Shown here: positions 24,099 to 34,693 of the stretch, one piece after another
Layout: each line of letters starts with the position of its first letter
Position numbering within the stretch: the first letter of the stretch is position 1
DNA from: Adineta steineri
Lineage: Eukaryota > Rotifera > Eurotatoria > Adinetida > Adinetidae
DNA length: 64,000 nt
Assembly (NCBI GenBank): GCA_905250115.1
Contig: CAJNOI010000052.1
Span: 459,551-523,550, forward strand
Direction of reading: 5' to 3'
Program-made: the position numbers and the translations under genes
Notes under the pieces: generated by a model
What the model saw: the letters and a program-made list of their open reading frames with translations, nothing else
The model's database searches: none
Told to the model about the DNA's origin: nothing

Positions 24099-24772
24099 CG
24101 AGAATGAGGAGCAAGTAATGACGCATATACACCTTACTTTCTTTTTTGTTTCACGTAATAATCTTTATCATTATCGATATAAAAAAGCAAGTCTATAAAG
24201 TTGTTTTAACACTATCTTTTTTTCTATTTTTAGTACTAAAAAAAAGAGACGCCATTATTTTCGTCGTTATTTGCGTCGTTATTTACGTCGCTATTTGCGT
24301 CGTTATTTATACTTTTTCGTTTCCCCGTGACTTTCTTCCAACAAACAAATACTGGTTTTTTCCAAGCGTACTCTCTGATTTATATATAGAAACATGTAAA
24401 ACAATATCGTACTCATAAAGCACTATTTACGTCGTTATATATATTTTTTTCTTTCCCCGTGACTTTCTTCCAATAAACAAATAATGGGTTTTTTCCCAGC
24501 ATACTCTCTGATTTATATATATATAGAGGGGTAAAACGTTATCGTACTCATAACTCACTATTCAACAACGAATTATACTACAAGGTAAGATTGAAAAAAT
24601 CTCTATCTGCTAGTTATATACCTTCCGTCTGAAAGAAAGAATAGATAAACATCATGTTTCCTAGATACATCTCTTTTTCATTCTCGTATTGTTGTTTATA
24701 CTACATGATGGTAAAATATAGGTCTGTTTTACATAATATTACGGACAAAAATAAAGATCATAAACGACCGTA
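24099..24772 (+). repeat. Inverted-repeat arm left of the deiminase pair
   Basis: The arm runs from about GCGAGAATGAGGAG to AAAGATCATAAACGA and is homologous in reverse to 29565-30079. It contains an internal tandem duplication of about 130 bp (unit 1 from 24299, unit 2 from 24431; both contain TTTCCCCGTGACTTTCTTCC). Reading frames in the two arms look alike but are interrupted differently, so I do not call a gene. Confidence 0.75.
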
Positions 24773-25010
24773 TCTTATGAGTAGCTGCCGAATTCGAGTT
24801 ATAATATAAATGCACAAATATACATATGTCCATAGTAATATTGATTTAGCAATAGATAGGAATAGATTTAGTATTAGGTAGGATGGTATAGACGGATTGT
24901 GTTAAGGATGAGTGTAGGTAAAACAGATAGGATATCTTTCATATTCATGTTAAAAGACAATAATATTATTTTATTTTAAAAACTCTTAATCATTTAGTCT
25001 CGCTAACAAA

Positions 25011-26318
25011 ATGGTTTTAACAACTACAACAATCGAAGATATTCTGAATGAATCTGATGCTGGTGTTCATTCAGAATGTGGCAAATTAGATATTGTCCTT
25101 ATGCATCGACCAGGTGGAGAACTTCTTCGATTAACAAACGATAATCTTCATGTTCTTCTTTTTGATGCTATTCCTGATATTAATCAAACACATCATTCTC
25201 ATGATATTTATTCACAATATTTACGTGATCATGGAGTACACGTACTTTATTTAACAGATCTTCTTCGTGAAACACTTATTTCAAGTATTCAAGCACGTTC
25301 TCAAGTGATTGATGGTATTCTTACTCATTCTCATCTCAATCACAAAAATCAAGAACAATCTTTATTAGCACTTCAACAATGGTTACTTCATCGAACACCT
25401 GAACAATTAACTGAAGATATTTCTGTTGGTGTTGCTTATTCACGAGATGAATTAGGTACATCTGCTAATGCTCAAATTCTTCTTACAACAAATGATTTAA
25501 TGAATGAATATCTCATTCCACCATTACCTAATCTTTTATTTACGCGTGATTCATTTTCAATTATTGATAATCATGTTTTTATTTGGCAAATGAATAAACC
25601 AGCAAGACAAAACGAGTCTCTTCTATTACAGGCTATTTTTCAATATCATCCACATTTATCAAATTGTGGATTAGAAATTATTGAATGGAGAGAACATATT
25701 GATGAAAATCATACCGAAATTCCAACAGTCGAAGGTGGTGATATTGCTTATCTTGGTGATGGTATCCTACTTATTGGTTGTGGTGAAAGAACAAATCGAC
25801 TTGGCATTGAAGCACTTAGTCGAACAGGTATTTTTCATCAAATTATTGTTATTATGATACCTCCTCAACGATCTTACATGCATTTGGATACAGTTCTTAG
25901 TTCAGTTGGTAAAAATGCATTTACATTACATGGTCTATTAGCTGAAATTATGGAAGTATATACTATAGAAAATCAATATGATCATCAAAATACATATTTC
26001 GAACCAGAATGGATATCACATGGTTGTGATGTTCGTCAAGCACTTCGAAACATTCTCAATAATCCAAATTTAATATTTTATGATGCGAAAGATGAACAAA
26101 CATCAATTGATGAACAAGCACATGACCGATTTAATGTTCTTGCTATTGATGATAATCATGTTGCTACTTATGCTGGTGGTGATGCTAAAAATGGTCTTGT
26201 CACTTGTATGACTCAAAATAATATGTGTCGAGTAGGTCTCATACCTGTTGAAGGTTTATTAGAAGGTGGTGGTGGTGCTCATTGTATGACAAATGCTATT
26301 CGGCGAAGAACAATATAA
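25011..26318 (+). CDS. arcA: Arginine deiminase (bacterial/protist ArcA type), intronless
   Basis: A single exon of 435 aa. Arginine deiminase hydrolyses L-arginine to citrulline and ammonia. The amidinotransferase-fold motifs are complete: PNLLFTRD (174-180), EGGD (241-244), HLDT (291-294), and GGGGAHCMT with the catalytic Cys425. Length is slightly above the roughly 410 aa usual in bacteria. Animals do not normally have this enzyme; protein-arginine deiminases are unrelated in sequence. The gene has no introns while nearly all its neighbours do, but codon choice (AT-ending) looks like theirs, suggesting an old transfer that has adapted. An acceptor-like TTTAG lies 13 bp before the ATG. No mitochondrial signal is obvious. 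The partner gene at 28207-29157 encodes a hydrolase acting on the product. The activity is inferred from motifs. Confidence 0.9.
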   Translation: MVLTTTTIEDILNESDAGVHSECGKLDIVLMHRPGGELLRLTNDNLHVLLFDAIPDINQTHHSHDIYSQYLRDHGVHVLYLTDLLRETLISSIQARSQVIDGILTHSHLNHKNQEQSLLALQQWLLHRTPEQLTEDISVGVAYSRDELGTSANAQILLTTNDLMNEYLIPPLPNLLFTRDSFSIIDNHVFIWQMNKPARQNESLLLQAIFQYHPHLSNCGLEIIEWREHIDENHTEIPTVEGGDIAYLGDGILLIGCGERTNRLGIEALSRTGIFHQIIVIMIPPQRSYMHLDTVLSSVGKNAFTLHGLLAEIMEVYTIENQYDHQNTYFEPEWISHGCDVRQALRNILNNPNLIFYDAKDEQTSIDEQAHDRFNVLAIDDNHVATYAGGDAKNGLVTCMTQNNMCRVGLIPVEGLLEGGGGAHCMTNAIRRRTI

Positions 26319-26367
26319 AGTTCAACTTATTTTATATTACTTACAACTTAACAGTTTTTTTTCTATT

Positions 26368-26494
26368 TAGTGTACGTATTTCTAATATTATATTCTATCT
26401 GGTGTACGTATTTCTATTATTACATTCTATTTTATGTACATACTTCTATTATTATATTCTATTTTATGTACATATTTTTATTATTATATTGTAG
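26368..26494 (+). repeat. Tandem repeat, about 37-bp unit, roughly 3.5 copies
   Basis: Repeated units contain TATGTACATAYTTCTATTA with diverging copies (GTGTACGTATTTCT in the first two). It lies just downstream of the deiminase stop and may fall in its 3' UTR. Confidence 0.65.
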
Positions 26495-28019
26495 TGATCT
26501 GTAGAACAATCTCGAATGCCATCTTCTCACTACATAGTAGTATTAGGTGGCATTTTTATATTGTTATGGCTTTTTTGTTATAATATTCTGGCATTTTTTT
26601 GTATTATGCTACTGAATGTTTCGAGTGCTATATCAGGCACGACGAACATTCAGTGAAGGGAGGCGGTTTCTTTTAAAGAATAAAATTGTATATACATATT
26701 AAATCTTACACAGCTCTACTCTGGGTCTTAAATCGTCACAGTGTAGGTATGAGTGGGGCTTGATCTAATAAATCCTAAATAGCTCTCAAGTAAACTATAT
26801 ATTTGTCTGACTGATGGTTGCGAGTATGATACAGATTTGATACTCACATTCTTAATTCACTTATTTATTTACAAAACATTTTCAAAGTTATAATTTGATA
26901 GACTAACTCAAACTATCCTCAGTGGATTGTTGTTGAGAAGAAATACTTACGTATAAACCCTTATCCAGTTTAGAAGATCCCTGGTCTTATAAACTATTAT
27001 TTATTTGTGACAAAAAATAGACAAAAAGAATTCCTATACTCACTATTTTGTTACTTTAGTTTTATAAAATAATAACAAAATAAATAAATATTTTTCCACG
27101 TGTGCTCTAAAAAAAAGGACTATTGTTTATCTTTTCTTTGTTCTACTATAAACCAGGCCACGTGCTTCTTTTTATTTTTTTTTATTATGTGCTATACAAA
27201 TATTTGACTGAAATACGATGCAAAAAGAATTAGTCATAGAAAATTGAATTTAATACAAAGAGAGCGAAAGAAATGAAATTTTTACTAAAATAGAAAATCT
27301 AAATGTTTTAGCACATTTTTTTAATATTTCTGTAAGAGAAGTCTTCTATTCCGGATGAATCTTGTATTATATCTTTCAAATCATTTGTCCATAGGGGTCT
27401 TTTATTATGAGGAGGAGTTTAGTTTGTTATTTAAATGTACTGTCTGAGATCCTCCTACGTAACTTGATGTGTTGCGATTCTAGACTATGAGAATGTGGGT
27501 TGTCGATGTGAGTTAAAAACAAAGATCTCCACACTCACCACACACACTCAAGATGGTTGCATGAGTTCAGTAAAAACAAATCTTATACTAAATAACCAGT
27601 TTAGAATAATGTGAAATTTTCAACAACAAAAAATATCCTTTATCAACAGAAAAACTAATCTTACTTCCTTTTTTTTTGCAAAGTTAGTTTTGAATAAAAT
27701 ATTGACAGATATGAGTTATTATTTTCTATTAATTTATGAACTCTTATGAATAAAATATAGAATTAAATTATACAAAAGAACATTTATTATGATTATTTAT
27801 AAAAGTAAAAAAGAAGAAGTTAGATAATGACATCGAATGCTGCATAAAATACATTGAAAAAAATTAAAAATTAATAGAATATTTATTTTTACAAATATGT
27901 TGTATTTAACACAATTCAATTTTTTTTTGGATAACTTTACCAGATGTTCATTTTTATGAACCCTTCACTTCTAGAAAAAAAATACATTTAATGACGTTTT
28001 CATAATCATCTATTGATTT

Positions 28020-28103
28020 TTGGGTGTGGGTTTGTGTGTAGGTGGTAGAATAAAGCATCACGCACACGCACACCCTAGCCACACCCACACCCACACCCTC
28101 AAG
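28020..28103. repeat. GTGGG foldback, subtype A, short copy
   Basis: G/T-rich left half (GGGTGTGGGTTTGTG), core GTAGGTGGTAGAATAAAGC (28038-28056) and C/A-rich right half ending CACACCCTCAAG. The core is the reverse complement of the core at 24027-24050 with three or four changes, so the two are related copies and not just chance microsatellites. Confidence 0.7.
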
Positions 28104-28206
28104 ATATCTGCTTTCTATTAATTAGGATTCAATGATAATCGAGGTAATAAATTTATTATTATATTAATCAGAATCAAGAGAGGAAATTGATTGATGTTTA
28201 TGAATA

Positions 28207-29157
28207 TTAAACATTCTGTGGTAAAAAATTTTCTGCAATCATACATCGAACACTTCCACCACCACATTGTTCAATAGTTGATATATCAAAATAAACTAGT
28301 TTAGTATTAGTTTCTTCAATTATATTTCGTTGTTGATTAGTTAAAGAATTATAAGCTGTTTTAGACATAACTAATAAATATTCTCCTTGTTTATTTCGTA
28401 TTTCAAGCATATTACCAGCAAATTGATTCATTTGTTCATATGTAATATCAATAATTTTTCGTTTACCATTTTCTTCAAGTGATTTTACAACATTATCTCG
28501 TTGTTCTTTATCATGTATTGATTCTAAACATATAATTACTACGTATGTACCAATTGCCATAATAACATTTGTATGATAAATTGCTTTTCCATTCTTATCA
28601 ACACTATCAAATACAATAGCTGGTTTTTCATAATTCATTAATTTAATAAAATTTTCAATAACTATTTCATTTGTACGTGGTGATCGTATAGCATAAACAA
28701 TTTTATTTGCACGATCAAGTACTAATGAACCAGTACCTTCAAGATATTGATTTCGTTGTTCATATACACTTAAATCAATAATAGCTGTTGTTTGATATGT
28801 ATGAGATAATTTTTCAATAAGATCTATTCGACGTTCAAGACGACGATTTTTTGCAAGCATTGGATAGAGAATAATCGTTCCATCAGGATGTGTTGAAAAC
28901 CAATTATTTGGAAAAATAGCGTCCGGCTTGACTGGTGATAGTGTATCATTAAATACATCAACATGAATACCATGTGAACGAAGTTGTTCAACCATAAGAT
29001 CAAATTCTAATAATGCCTTTTGTTGAATTTGATTTTCTAACGATAAATCAGCATATTGTTCATTTTGAAATGAATTCGATACAGCTGTTTCTGTATTGAA
29101 ACAAAAGCAAGCTGGTCGAATCATAATAATTCGACTTGTTGATTGATATAAAACCAT
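28207..29157 (-). CDS. ctlX: CtlX-like citrulline hydrolase (amidinotransferase fold), intronless
   Basis: A single exon of 316 aa. It matches the bacterial CtlX / DDAH-related family, which hydrolyses citrulline to ornithine with release of ammonia and CO2. Visible family blocks are IIMIRPACF at the start, PDAIFPNNWFSTH (78-90), LYPM..NRRLERR, YLEGTGSLVLDR (139-149), IYHTNV with the likely catalytic His195, DITYEQMNQFAGNMLE, and CGGGSVRCM with the catalytic Cys305. The closest relatives I know of are in Bacteroidota, so horizontal origin is likely. It has no introns; an acceptor-like TTTATTTAG ends two bases before the ATG, which suggests a 5' UTR intron or trans-splicing. It converges with the arginine deiminase gene at 25.0-26.3 kb. 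Dimethylarginine hydrolysis is an alternative substrate that sequence alone cannot exclude. Confidence 0.88.
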   Translation of the reverse strand: MVLYQSTSRIIMIRPACFCFNTETAVSNSFQNEQYADLSLENQIQQKALLEFDLMVEQLRSHGIHVDVFNDTLSPVKPDAIFPNNWFSTHPDGTIILYPMLAKNRRLERRIDLIEKLSHTYQTTAIIDLSVYEQRNQYLEGTGSLVLDRANKIVYAIRSPRTNEIVIENFIKLMNYEKPAIVFDSVDKNGKAIYHTNVIMAIGTYVVIICLESIHDKEQRDNVVKSLEENGKRKIIDITYEQMNQFAGNMLEIRNKQGEYLLVMSKTAYNSLTNQQRNIIEETNTKLVYFDISTIEQCGGGSVRCMIAENFLPQNV

Positions 29158-29564
29158 CGCTAAATAAAGAAAAAAAATATTATCTTATTCTATATATAAA
29201 TATGAGTGTAATATTTTGGCTTCTTTTGCATCTGTTAGGAATATGAGTGAATTGCGCTCTCGTTGTACGATTGGGCGGAAAATATCGAAAAAAATAAAAG
29301 TGACCTTCAAGAATATTTGAATTGTGCATAAATCAAGAATTTTTCCAACTGTCAGCTTCTCCATTTCAGAAAAAATGGTTTCTTTTATTAAAAACGCATG
29401 TTTTTCAAGATTTCTTAACATAATAAAAAAATAATATTTTTATTCACTTTTAAAGTATTTTACTTTATTTTATTTTTTCAGAATATTTTGAAAGTGGAAT
29501 AGTATAGAACGTACGATAAAAAGGGTAATATGTTTACCATACAATATAATAATACGATCGTAAA

Positions 29565-30079
29565 CGCTTCGTATACGATCTTTATTTTCGTCCGTAATAT
29601 TATGTAAAACAAACCTATGTTTTACCATCAAGTAGTACAGACAACAATGCGAGAATGAAAAAGAGATGTATCTAGGAAACATGATGTTTATCTATTCTTT
29701 CTTTCAGAAGGAAAGTATATAACAACAGATAGAGATTTTTCAATCTTACTTTGTAATAGAATTCGTTGTTGAATAGTGAGTTATGGGTACGATAGCGTTT
29801 TATTCGTTTCTATATATAAATCAGAGAGTACTCTTGGAAAAAAACCCAGTATTTGTGTATTGGAAGGAAGGAACGACGAGACGAAAAAATATAAATAACG
29901 ACGCAAATAACGACGAAAATAATGGCGTCTCTTTTTTTAGTACTAAAAATAGAAAAAAAGATAGTGTTAAAACAAATTTATAAAGTTGCTTTTTTATATC
30001 GATAATGATAAAGATTACTACATGAATCAAAAAAGGAAGTAAGGTGTATAATGCGTCACTACTCATTTTTCATTCTCAC
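29565..30079 (-). repeat. Inverted-repeat arm right of the deiminase pair
   Basis: The reverse complement of the left arm (24099-24772), but with only one copy of the segment that is tandemly duplicated there. Divergence between arms is visible (scattered substitutions and short indels), so they are not a recent duplication or an assembly artefact. Confidence 0.75.
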
Positions 30080-30533
30080 ACTCACATTTTTTTAAAGTAT
30101 GAGTGCTATGTTTATAGAGTGACTAATTTTACTCGCATTTTCACTGCAAAATCACTTCAATCAGAATGAACCTTTAAAATATATTTATTCAAATGGAAAG
30201 CTACATTTTTTTGAAGGTGTGAGTGTAGATGTATCATCTCTTAAAGCGCAACCACATTCATCTTTATTCACCCACATCGATGATACAGTAACCATAAATT
30301 GTTCCATTTATTTTTTTCTACCCTTTTATTATCTTTGATTTCTCTTATCTTAAGTTAAAATGTTTGATACGTAAGCTTTTCGTTATTATTCATTTGAAAG
30401 AAACGTTTTTCATATCGCAACACGTACCAGAAGAGAAAAGTTACAATTTTTATCTACTTATAAACGTCATTTTTTTTCTTCGTTCTTTGCCATTTGTATA
30501 TGATCCAGCTTCTTTTCTCATAAAATTTGTAAT

Positions 30534-30590
30534 CTTGATGGTGTGGGCATGAGTATGGGTAAATAGTAACAAGCGGCATCCACTCACACT
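30534..30590. repeat. GTGGG foldback, subtype B, uninterrupted copy
   Basis: AATCTTGATGGTGTGGGCAT at the left, then GGGTAAATAGTAACAAGCGG and CATCCACTCACACTC. In reverse complement it reads GTGGATGCCGCTTGTTAC, which aligns across the MITE insertion point at 23547/23764. Confidence 0.6.
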
Positions 30591-30602
30591 CATTCTCTAT
30601 TT

Positions 30603-31265
30603 AGATGCTGATATCTGAGAATCTGAATAATAATTATTATCAATCAGTTCTTTATAATGCATAATACTATAGTTTCGAATATTGTTGAAAAATAAGGTTC
30701 AACTGCTTATAGTATCAGATATAATTATGTTTCATTAGATTTATTAGTTTGGGAATAAGAAAAAAAATTTTTTGGTTTTATGATGTCTTTATAGATAAAA
30801 AGGTGAAAACTATGCATCAACATCATTAATGATGTATGCGATTGTGATAGTTATTTAACATAATGGATGTACTCTACAGAAATATGATTTTAGATTTTGT
30901 TTCTATAAAACGAGTACTTGACATAATACTTTCTTCTAATATTATCTCATATGTCAATACAGGAAAGATATTTGATGACGTTCACTTTCATGGTTGAAGG
31001 AGAGTTCTCGTTTTATTTTTTGTTACATTATCTACAAGAGAATTTTGTCAAATTGTTTCATTTTTCTCAGTTCGATCTTATAAACTACCATTGCAGATTT
31101 ATGAACAAATATTTAGCCAAAAATATTCATATCTTATAGAGATCTCTGTTCTAAAACAGGAAATATTTTTAAATAACCTAACATCTTGTTTAAAACAGGT
31201 TCGTTTGAGTATGAATCTAGGAAAGTTTATGAATTGAATCGGAACAATTAAGATCTGATTTCTAT
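30603..31265 (+). repeat. Direct duplication, copy 1
   Basis: About 660 bp homologous to 35014-35563 in the same orientation, one copy on each side of the YHYH gene. It has an extra stretch of about 50 bp near 31010-31060 absent from the other copy. Differences inside the short shared reading frame starting at 30863 change amino acids, so there is no sign of coding constraint. Confidence 0.7.
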
Positions 31266-32392
31266 TTTTAAGGATAAGTAATCGATAGATGACTAAAACT
31301 AAAAAGCAGCGAATTTAATTTTAGTCATTTTTCTGCTTTTATTATATAAATATATTTAAAAATGGTATTAAATCTCAATATGATATCGTGCAAACTAAAA
31401 AATATACTGCTAATAGAAGCTGACTACAACAGTTCGTTATTACTCTGAGGTTGAATTGACTTTATGCACGCTCAAATGTAGAATAACAAATTCTAGATTT
31501 TCGCTAAACAGCACTTCCACTATTGACGAAACTTCGGTCACTCTATAAAAGTAGCGTACAATGATCTTTCATTTGAAATTCAACAGTCGAATCTCTTTAA
31601 ATTCAATTAGAACTCTACCAAAAACTTAATAATATCCTGTATAGTTCTATCAGAACTTGTGCGAATCTATGAAAAATATTTGACATAAATAAATCCTAGA
31701 TAGATTTTATTAAAAGACTTTCATCGAATTCTGCCAGTTGTTTAAATCTTCAAATCGATTTAAATCAGTGGATTTAAACAAGTAAAATATTAAGTAAGTT
31801 AATTTATAGATTTGAAAACTCAGAATACAATAATTATTCTCTTTAAAAAATTGACTGATATGTCTGTTTTTGTTTTTGAACAAGATTGTGAATATTTTTT
31901 ATATTAGCAACAAAACTAATGGAAAAACAATTAACATTGGCAACGACTTCATCTACAAATAAACATTATTTATTTTATATGTAAGCACCAAAGCCTGTTT
32001 TTTCATAGTTAAATAATTGAATAGTAACCATGCATTTACATCAGAATATTTAAAAAACACGGTCATCACTTCAACGGGTCAAAAAACATCCACTTTCTGA
32101 ACTAGAAATAGAAAAGAATATTTTATCAAATAAAATTATTTAAGAGAGTACACCTTTTTACAACACTCTTTAATAGTTTTTTCTAACAAAAAAAAACAGA
32201 AAAAGTAATAACAATATCAATAATAAAGTGTTTCTTTGGTTACATGATGACGTATGTAGATCATTTCCTATGTGTTTTCTTATGTTTCTGCTACTTTAAG
32301 CAATTGCATTCAATATAAATAATAAAGCAATTTTATCATTTACTTTCATCTAAGACAAAAAAAAAGAAAGGAAGACACAAACACTCATAATC

Positions 32393-33912
32393 ATGTTGTG
32401 CTCATGTCATATTTTCTTATTATTAATTGTTATTGGTTTTACGTCAGGAGCAGCAAATAATTCTTATCAAAATTGTCTACAAATAGCTGCTCGATTTGCA
32501 ACAACTGTACCAAATGGACCAGTACTTGATATTAGAGCTACACAAGGTTTCAATGTTTCATGTCCACAATTATCAAATGTTTCATGTCCTGGTTCTATGA
32601 TTAACGGAATTTGCGTATTTCAACAAAAACTTTGTGTAACATGTATTAATGGATCAACAGTACGCATACGAGTTCAATCAAATGGTTTACCAAGAAGATG
32701 TATGTTGGTACCTCTTACTGCACAAATTGCTGAAATTAATGTGGATTTCGAAGTTAATTTCAATCCTGATGTTAGCGTTAATTCACCCAATCAATCACCA
32801 ACAAATACTGCAGCAGTTAGTACACTATTATGCAATATAACAAATCAAGCATCTGTACCAGCTACATCTGCATTTACTATGGGTCAATACAGTATGCCAC
32901 AGAATGCATTGGCTGGTATAGCTGTCGATGGTGTAGAGATTCTTAATGCCAATAGTATGAATGCAGTTGATCCATTCTATCCAACAGGTGGTTATTCCGC
33001 AGAAGGAGCTGATCAATGTATTTCTCATCCTGCTGGTAGTGGTGAATTTCATTATCATATTGCTAGTGGATGTATGGTTAATCCACCTGCAGGTAATCTT
33101 ACTGGATGTTCACCAGAAATTGGATGTTTAAATAATGTAGCAAATTATTCATTGAAAACATTTTCATCATATAAAACTTTAACAGTTATTGGTATTGCAA
33201 AAGATGGTCACGTTATTTATGGTCCATATGATTCATCAGGTCAGCAAGTTACATCAGGTTTTGATGTTTGTAATGGTATGTTCTATGATTCGATTGGTAA
33301 TTATGCTTATTTTGCTACAACAACATATCCTTATATTACTGGTTGTTTTGGACCTGGTAATTATCCAAATGCTAAACCTAATTGTACAGCTAATCCAGTT
33401 CAAAGTTATACAAAATCATCTTATGCAGCGTTAATGACAACATCAACGGGTACAACTAGTCCAATTCAAAGTTATACAAACTCATCTTATGTAGCCTCAA
33501 TGACAACATCAACGACTACAACTAGTCCAGCTCAAAGTTATACAAATTCAACTTATGCACCCTCGATAACNNNNNNNNNNCTCAAAGTTATACAAATTCA
33601 ACTTATGCACCCTCGATAACAACATCAACTGGCAAACCTAACTCAACTCAAAGTTATACAAATTCATCTTCTGCAGCCTCGATAACAACATCAACTGGCA
33701 GAACTAATTCAACTCAAAGTTATAAAAATTCATCTTATTCAACCTCGATAATAACATCAACTGGCATAACTAATTCAACTCAAAGTTATACAAAATCATC
33801 TTATACAGCTTCAATGACAACATCAACTGGTACAACATTAAATGTTTCATTATCAATTATTAATTTTATCGCATTCTTTATCGTATTTATGCATATGATA
33901 ATTATTAACTAA
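32393..33912 (+). CDS. Secreted YHYH-domain protein with mucin-like repeats (interrupted by an assembly gap)
   Basis: A signal peptide (CHIFLLLIVIGFTSGA) precedes a Cys-rich region and a YHYH-type domain with FHYHIASGC near residue 220 and IGIAKDGHVIYGPYD further on. From about 33400 the protein consists of 22-residue Ser/Thr-rich repeats (QSYTNSSYAASMTTSTGTTS, then SP or similar). It ends in a hydrophobic tail (SLSIINFIAFFIVFMHMIII) that could be a GPI-attachment signal. Ten Ns at 33571-33580 break the frame as given; the sequences on either side are identical for 40 bases, and without the duplication the frame continues to the stop at 33912. YHYH domains are known mostly from bacteria and protists and have no established enzyme function. 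Expected location is the outer cell surface or secreted matrix. Intronless as far as I can see. Confidence 0.75.
33403..33838 (+). repeat. Coding minisatellite, 66-bp unit
   Basis: About six units, each beginning CAAAGTTATACAAA and encoding 22 residues. The copies differ by scattered substitutions. The unit count is uncertain because of the assembly gap inside the array. Confidence 0.8.
33571..33580. other. Assembly gap (10 N)
   Basis: The 40 bases before the gap (33531-33570) and the 40 bases after it (33581-33620) are identical. This points to an unmerged overlap of two contig ends rather than missing sequence, although loss of repeat units cannot be excluded. Confidence 0.9.
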
Positions 33913-34693
33913 AAGTTTAATTCATATTGACTGATATAAACATGCTTTACTGCTTATGTTCGTATAGTTGAAAGCTTTCAATAGAATTATCTTCTCATTT
34001 ATTCAATAAAATACGTCAATGATTTTATTTTTATTAAAAAAATACAGCAGAGTTTTTGACATCTTCGATAAGGTCATTTTCAGTGCTAATGTTTATAAAA
34101 GAAATTTTTTACATATATAAGAAGAAAACAATTAATACTTTTTTCTATTCTTTTCTAGTATTTTCTTAAAAACTGCACTACAAAGAAGCGAACCAACGGC
34201 ATCATAATGTAACACTTAAGAAAATATAAGAAAAGAATACAAAAAGAAGTCGGTTATTTTCTTCATATATATATATAAATTTCAAACTATGTCATTCTCT
34301 ATTGTAGAATTGCATTAGTAATATTAACTATTCGTTGAAGATATAGAGAATGTATTACATAACTTCATGTTTCGATCTGAATAGAAAGAAAGACAAACTA
34401 TTTATATATGAATAACAGATTGTCCAACAGTCGATTTTAAAATTAGCGCCCGCTATTATCGTATGTTCAAAAGACTTTACTAGTACTTAAATTACAAAAA
34501 TATAATTCATTGGTACTTTTCATAGCATCCTGAGATATAAAATGGATAGATTTTTTAATTGAGCATCAAAGTCAATTATGAAAATGATACGTTTCTGCAT
34601 ATGTTGTTTTATACTGTCTAATTGATTTATTCGATTTGAAATTTTTCGAAGAAAAAAAATGATATACTATCATTTGACTTGTAGTATTCAATT

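Larger units (their letters stand above)
22196..25010. other. Repeat-rich intergenic region upstream of the deiminase gene
   Basis: It contains, in order: a duplicated 3' tail (22200-22360), a GTGGG foldback (22503-22556), a decayed reading frame (22633-23099), a foldback split by a CCC-ended MITE (23515-23803), a long GTGGG foldback (23921-24093) and an inverted-repeat arm (24099-24772). The last 240 bp before the deiminase ATG hold its presumed promoter. Confidence 0.6.
26319..28206. other. Spacer between the convergent deiminase and CtlX-like genes
   Basis: It holds a tandem repeat (26368-26494), a hairpin near 26612-26656 (ACTGAATGTT and AACATTCAGT arms), a GTGGG-type patch at 27488-27554 and the foldback at 28020-28103. 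No gene was seen. Confidence 0.5.
29158..32392. other. Repeat-rich intergenic region, no gene supported
   Basis: It holds the right inverted-repeat arm (29565-30079), GTGGG-like patches (30070-30110, 30205-30275), foldback subtype B (30534-30590) and one copy of a direct duplication (30603-31265). 31266-32392 is AT-rich with nothing recognised. Short reading frames here fall within repeats. Confidence 0.55.

Noticed and set aside
23814..24118. His/Pro-rich or Val/Gly-rich frames across the GTGGG foldback
   Set aside because: They are open on several frames only because of the GTGGG/CCCAC repeat.
24146..24418. Hydrophobic frame in the left inverted-repeat arm, with a similar frame in the right arm
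   Set aside because: The frames diverge after about 50 residues and run through a tandem repeat; similarity is explained by the DNA repeat itself.
30863..30998. Short frame (MDVLYRNMILDFVSIK) shared by both copies of the direct duplication
   Set aside because: All differences between the copies in this frame change amino acids and the ends differ, so there is no sign of protein-level selection.
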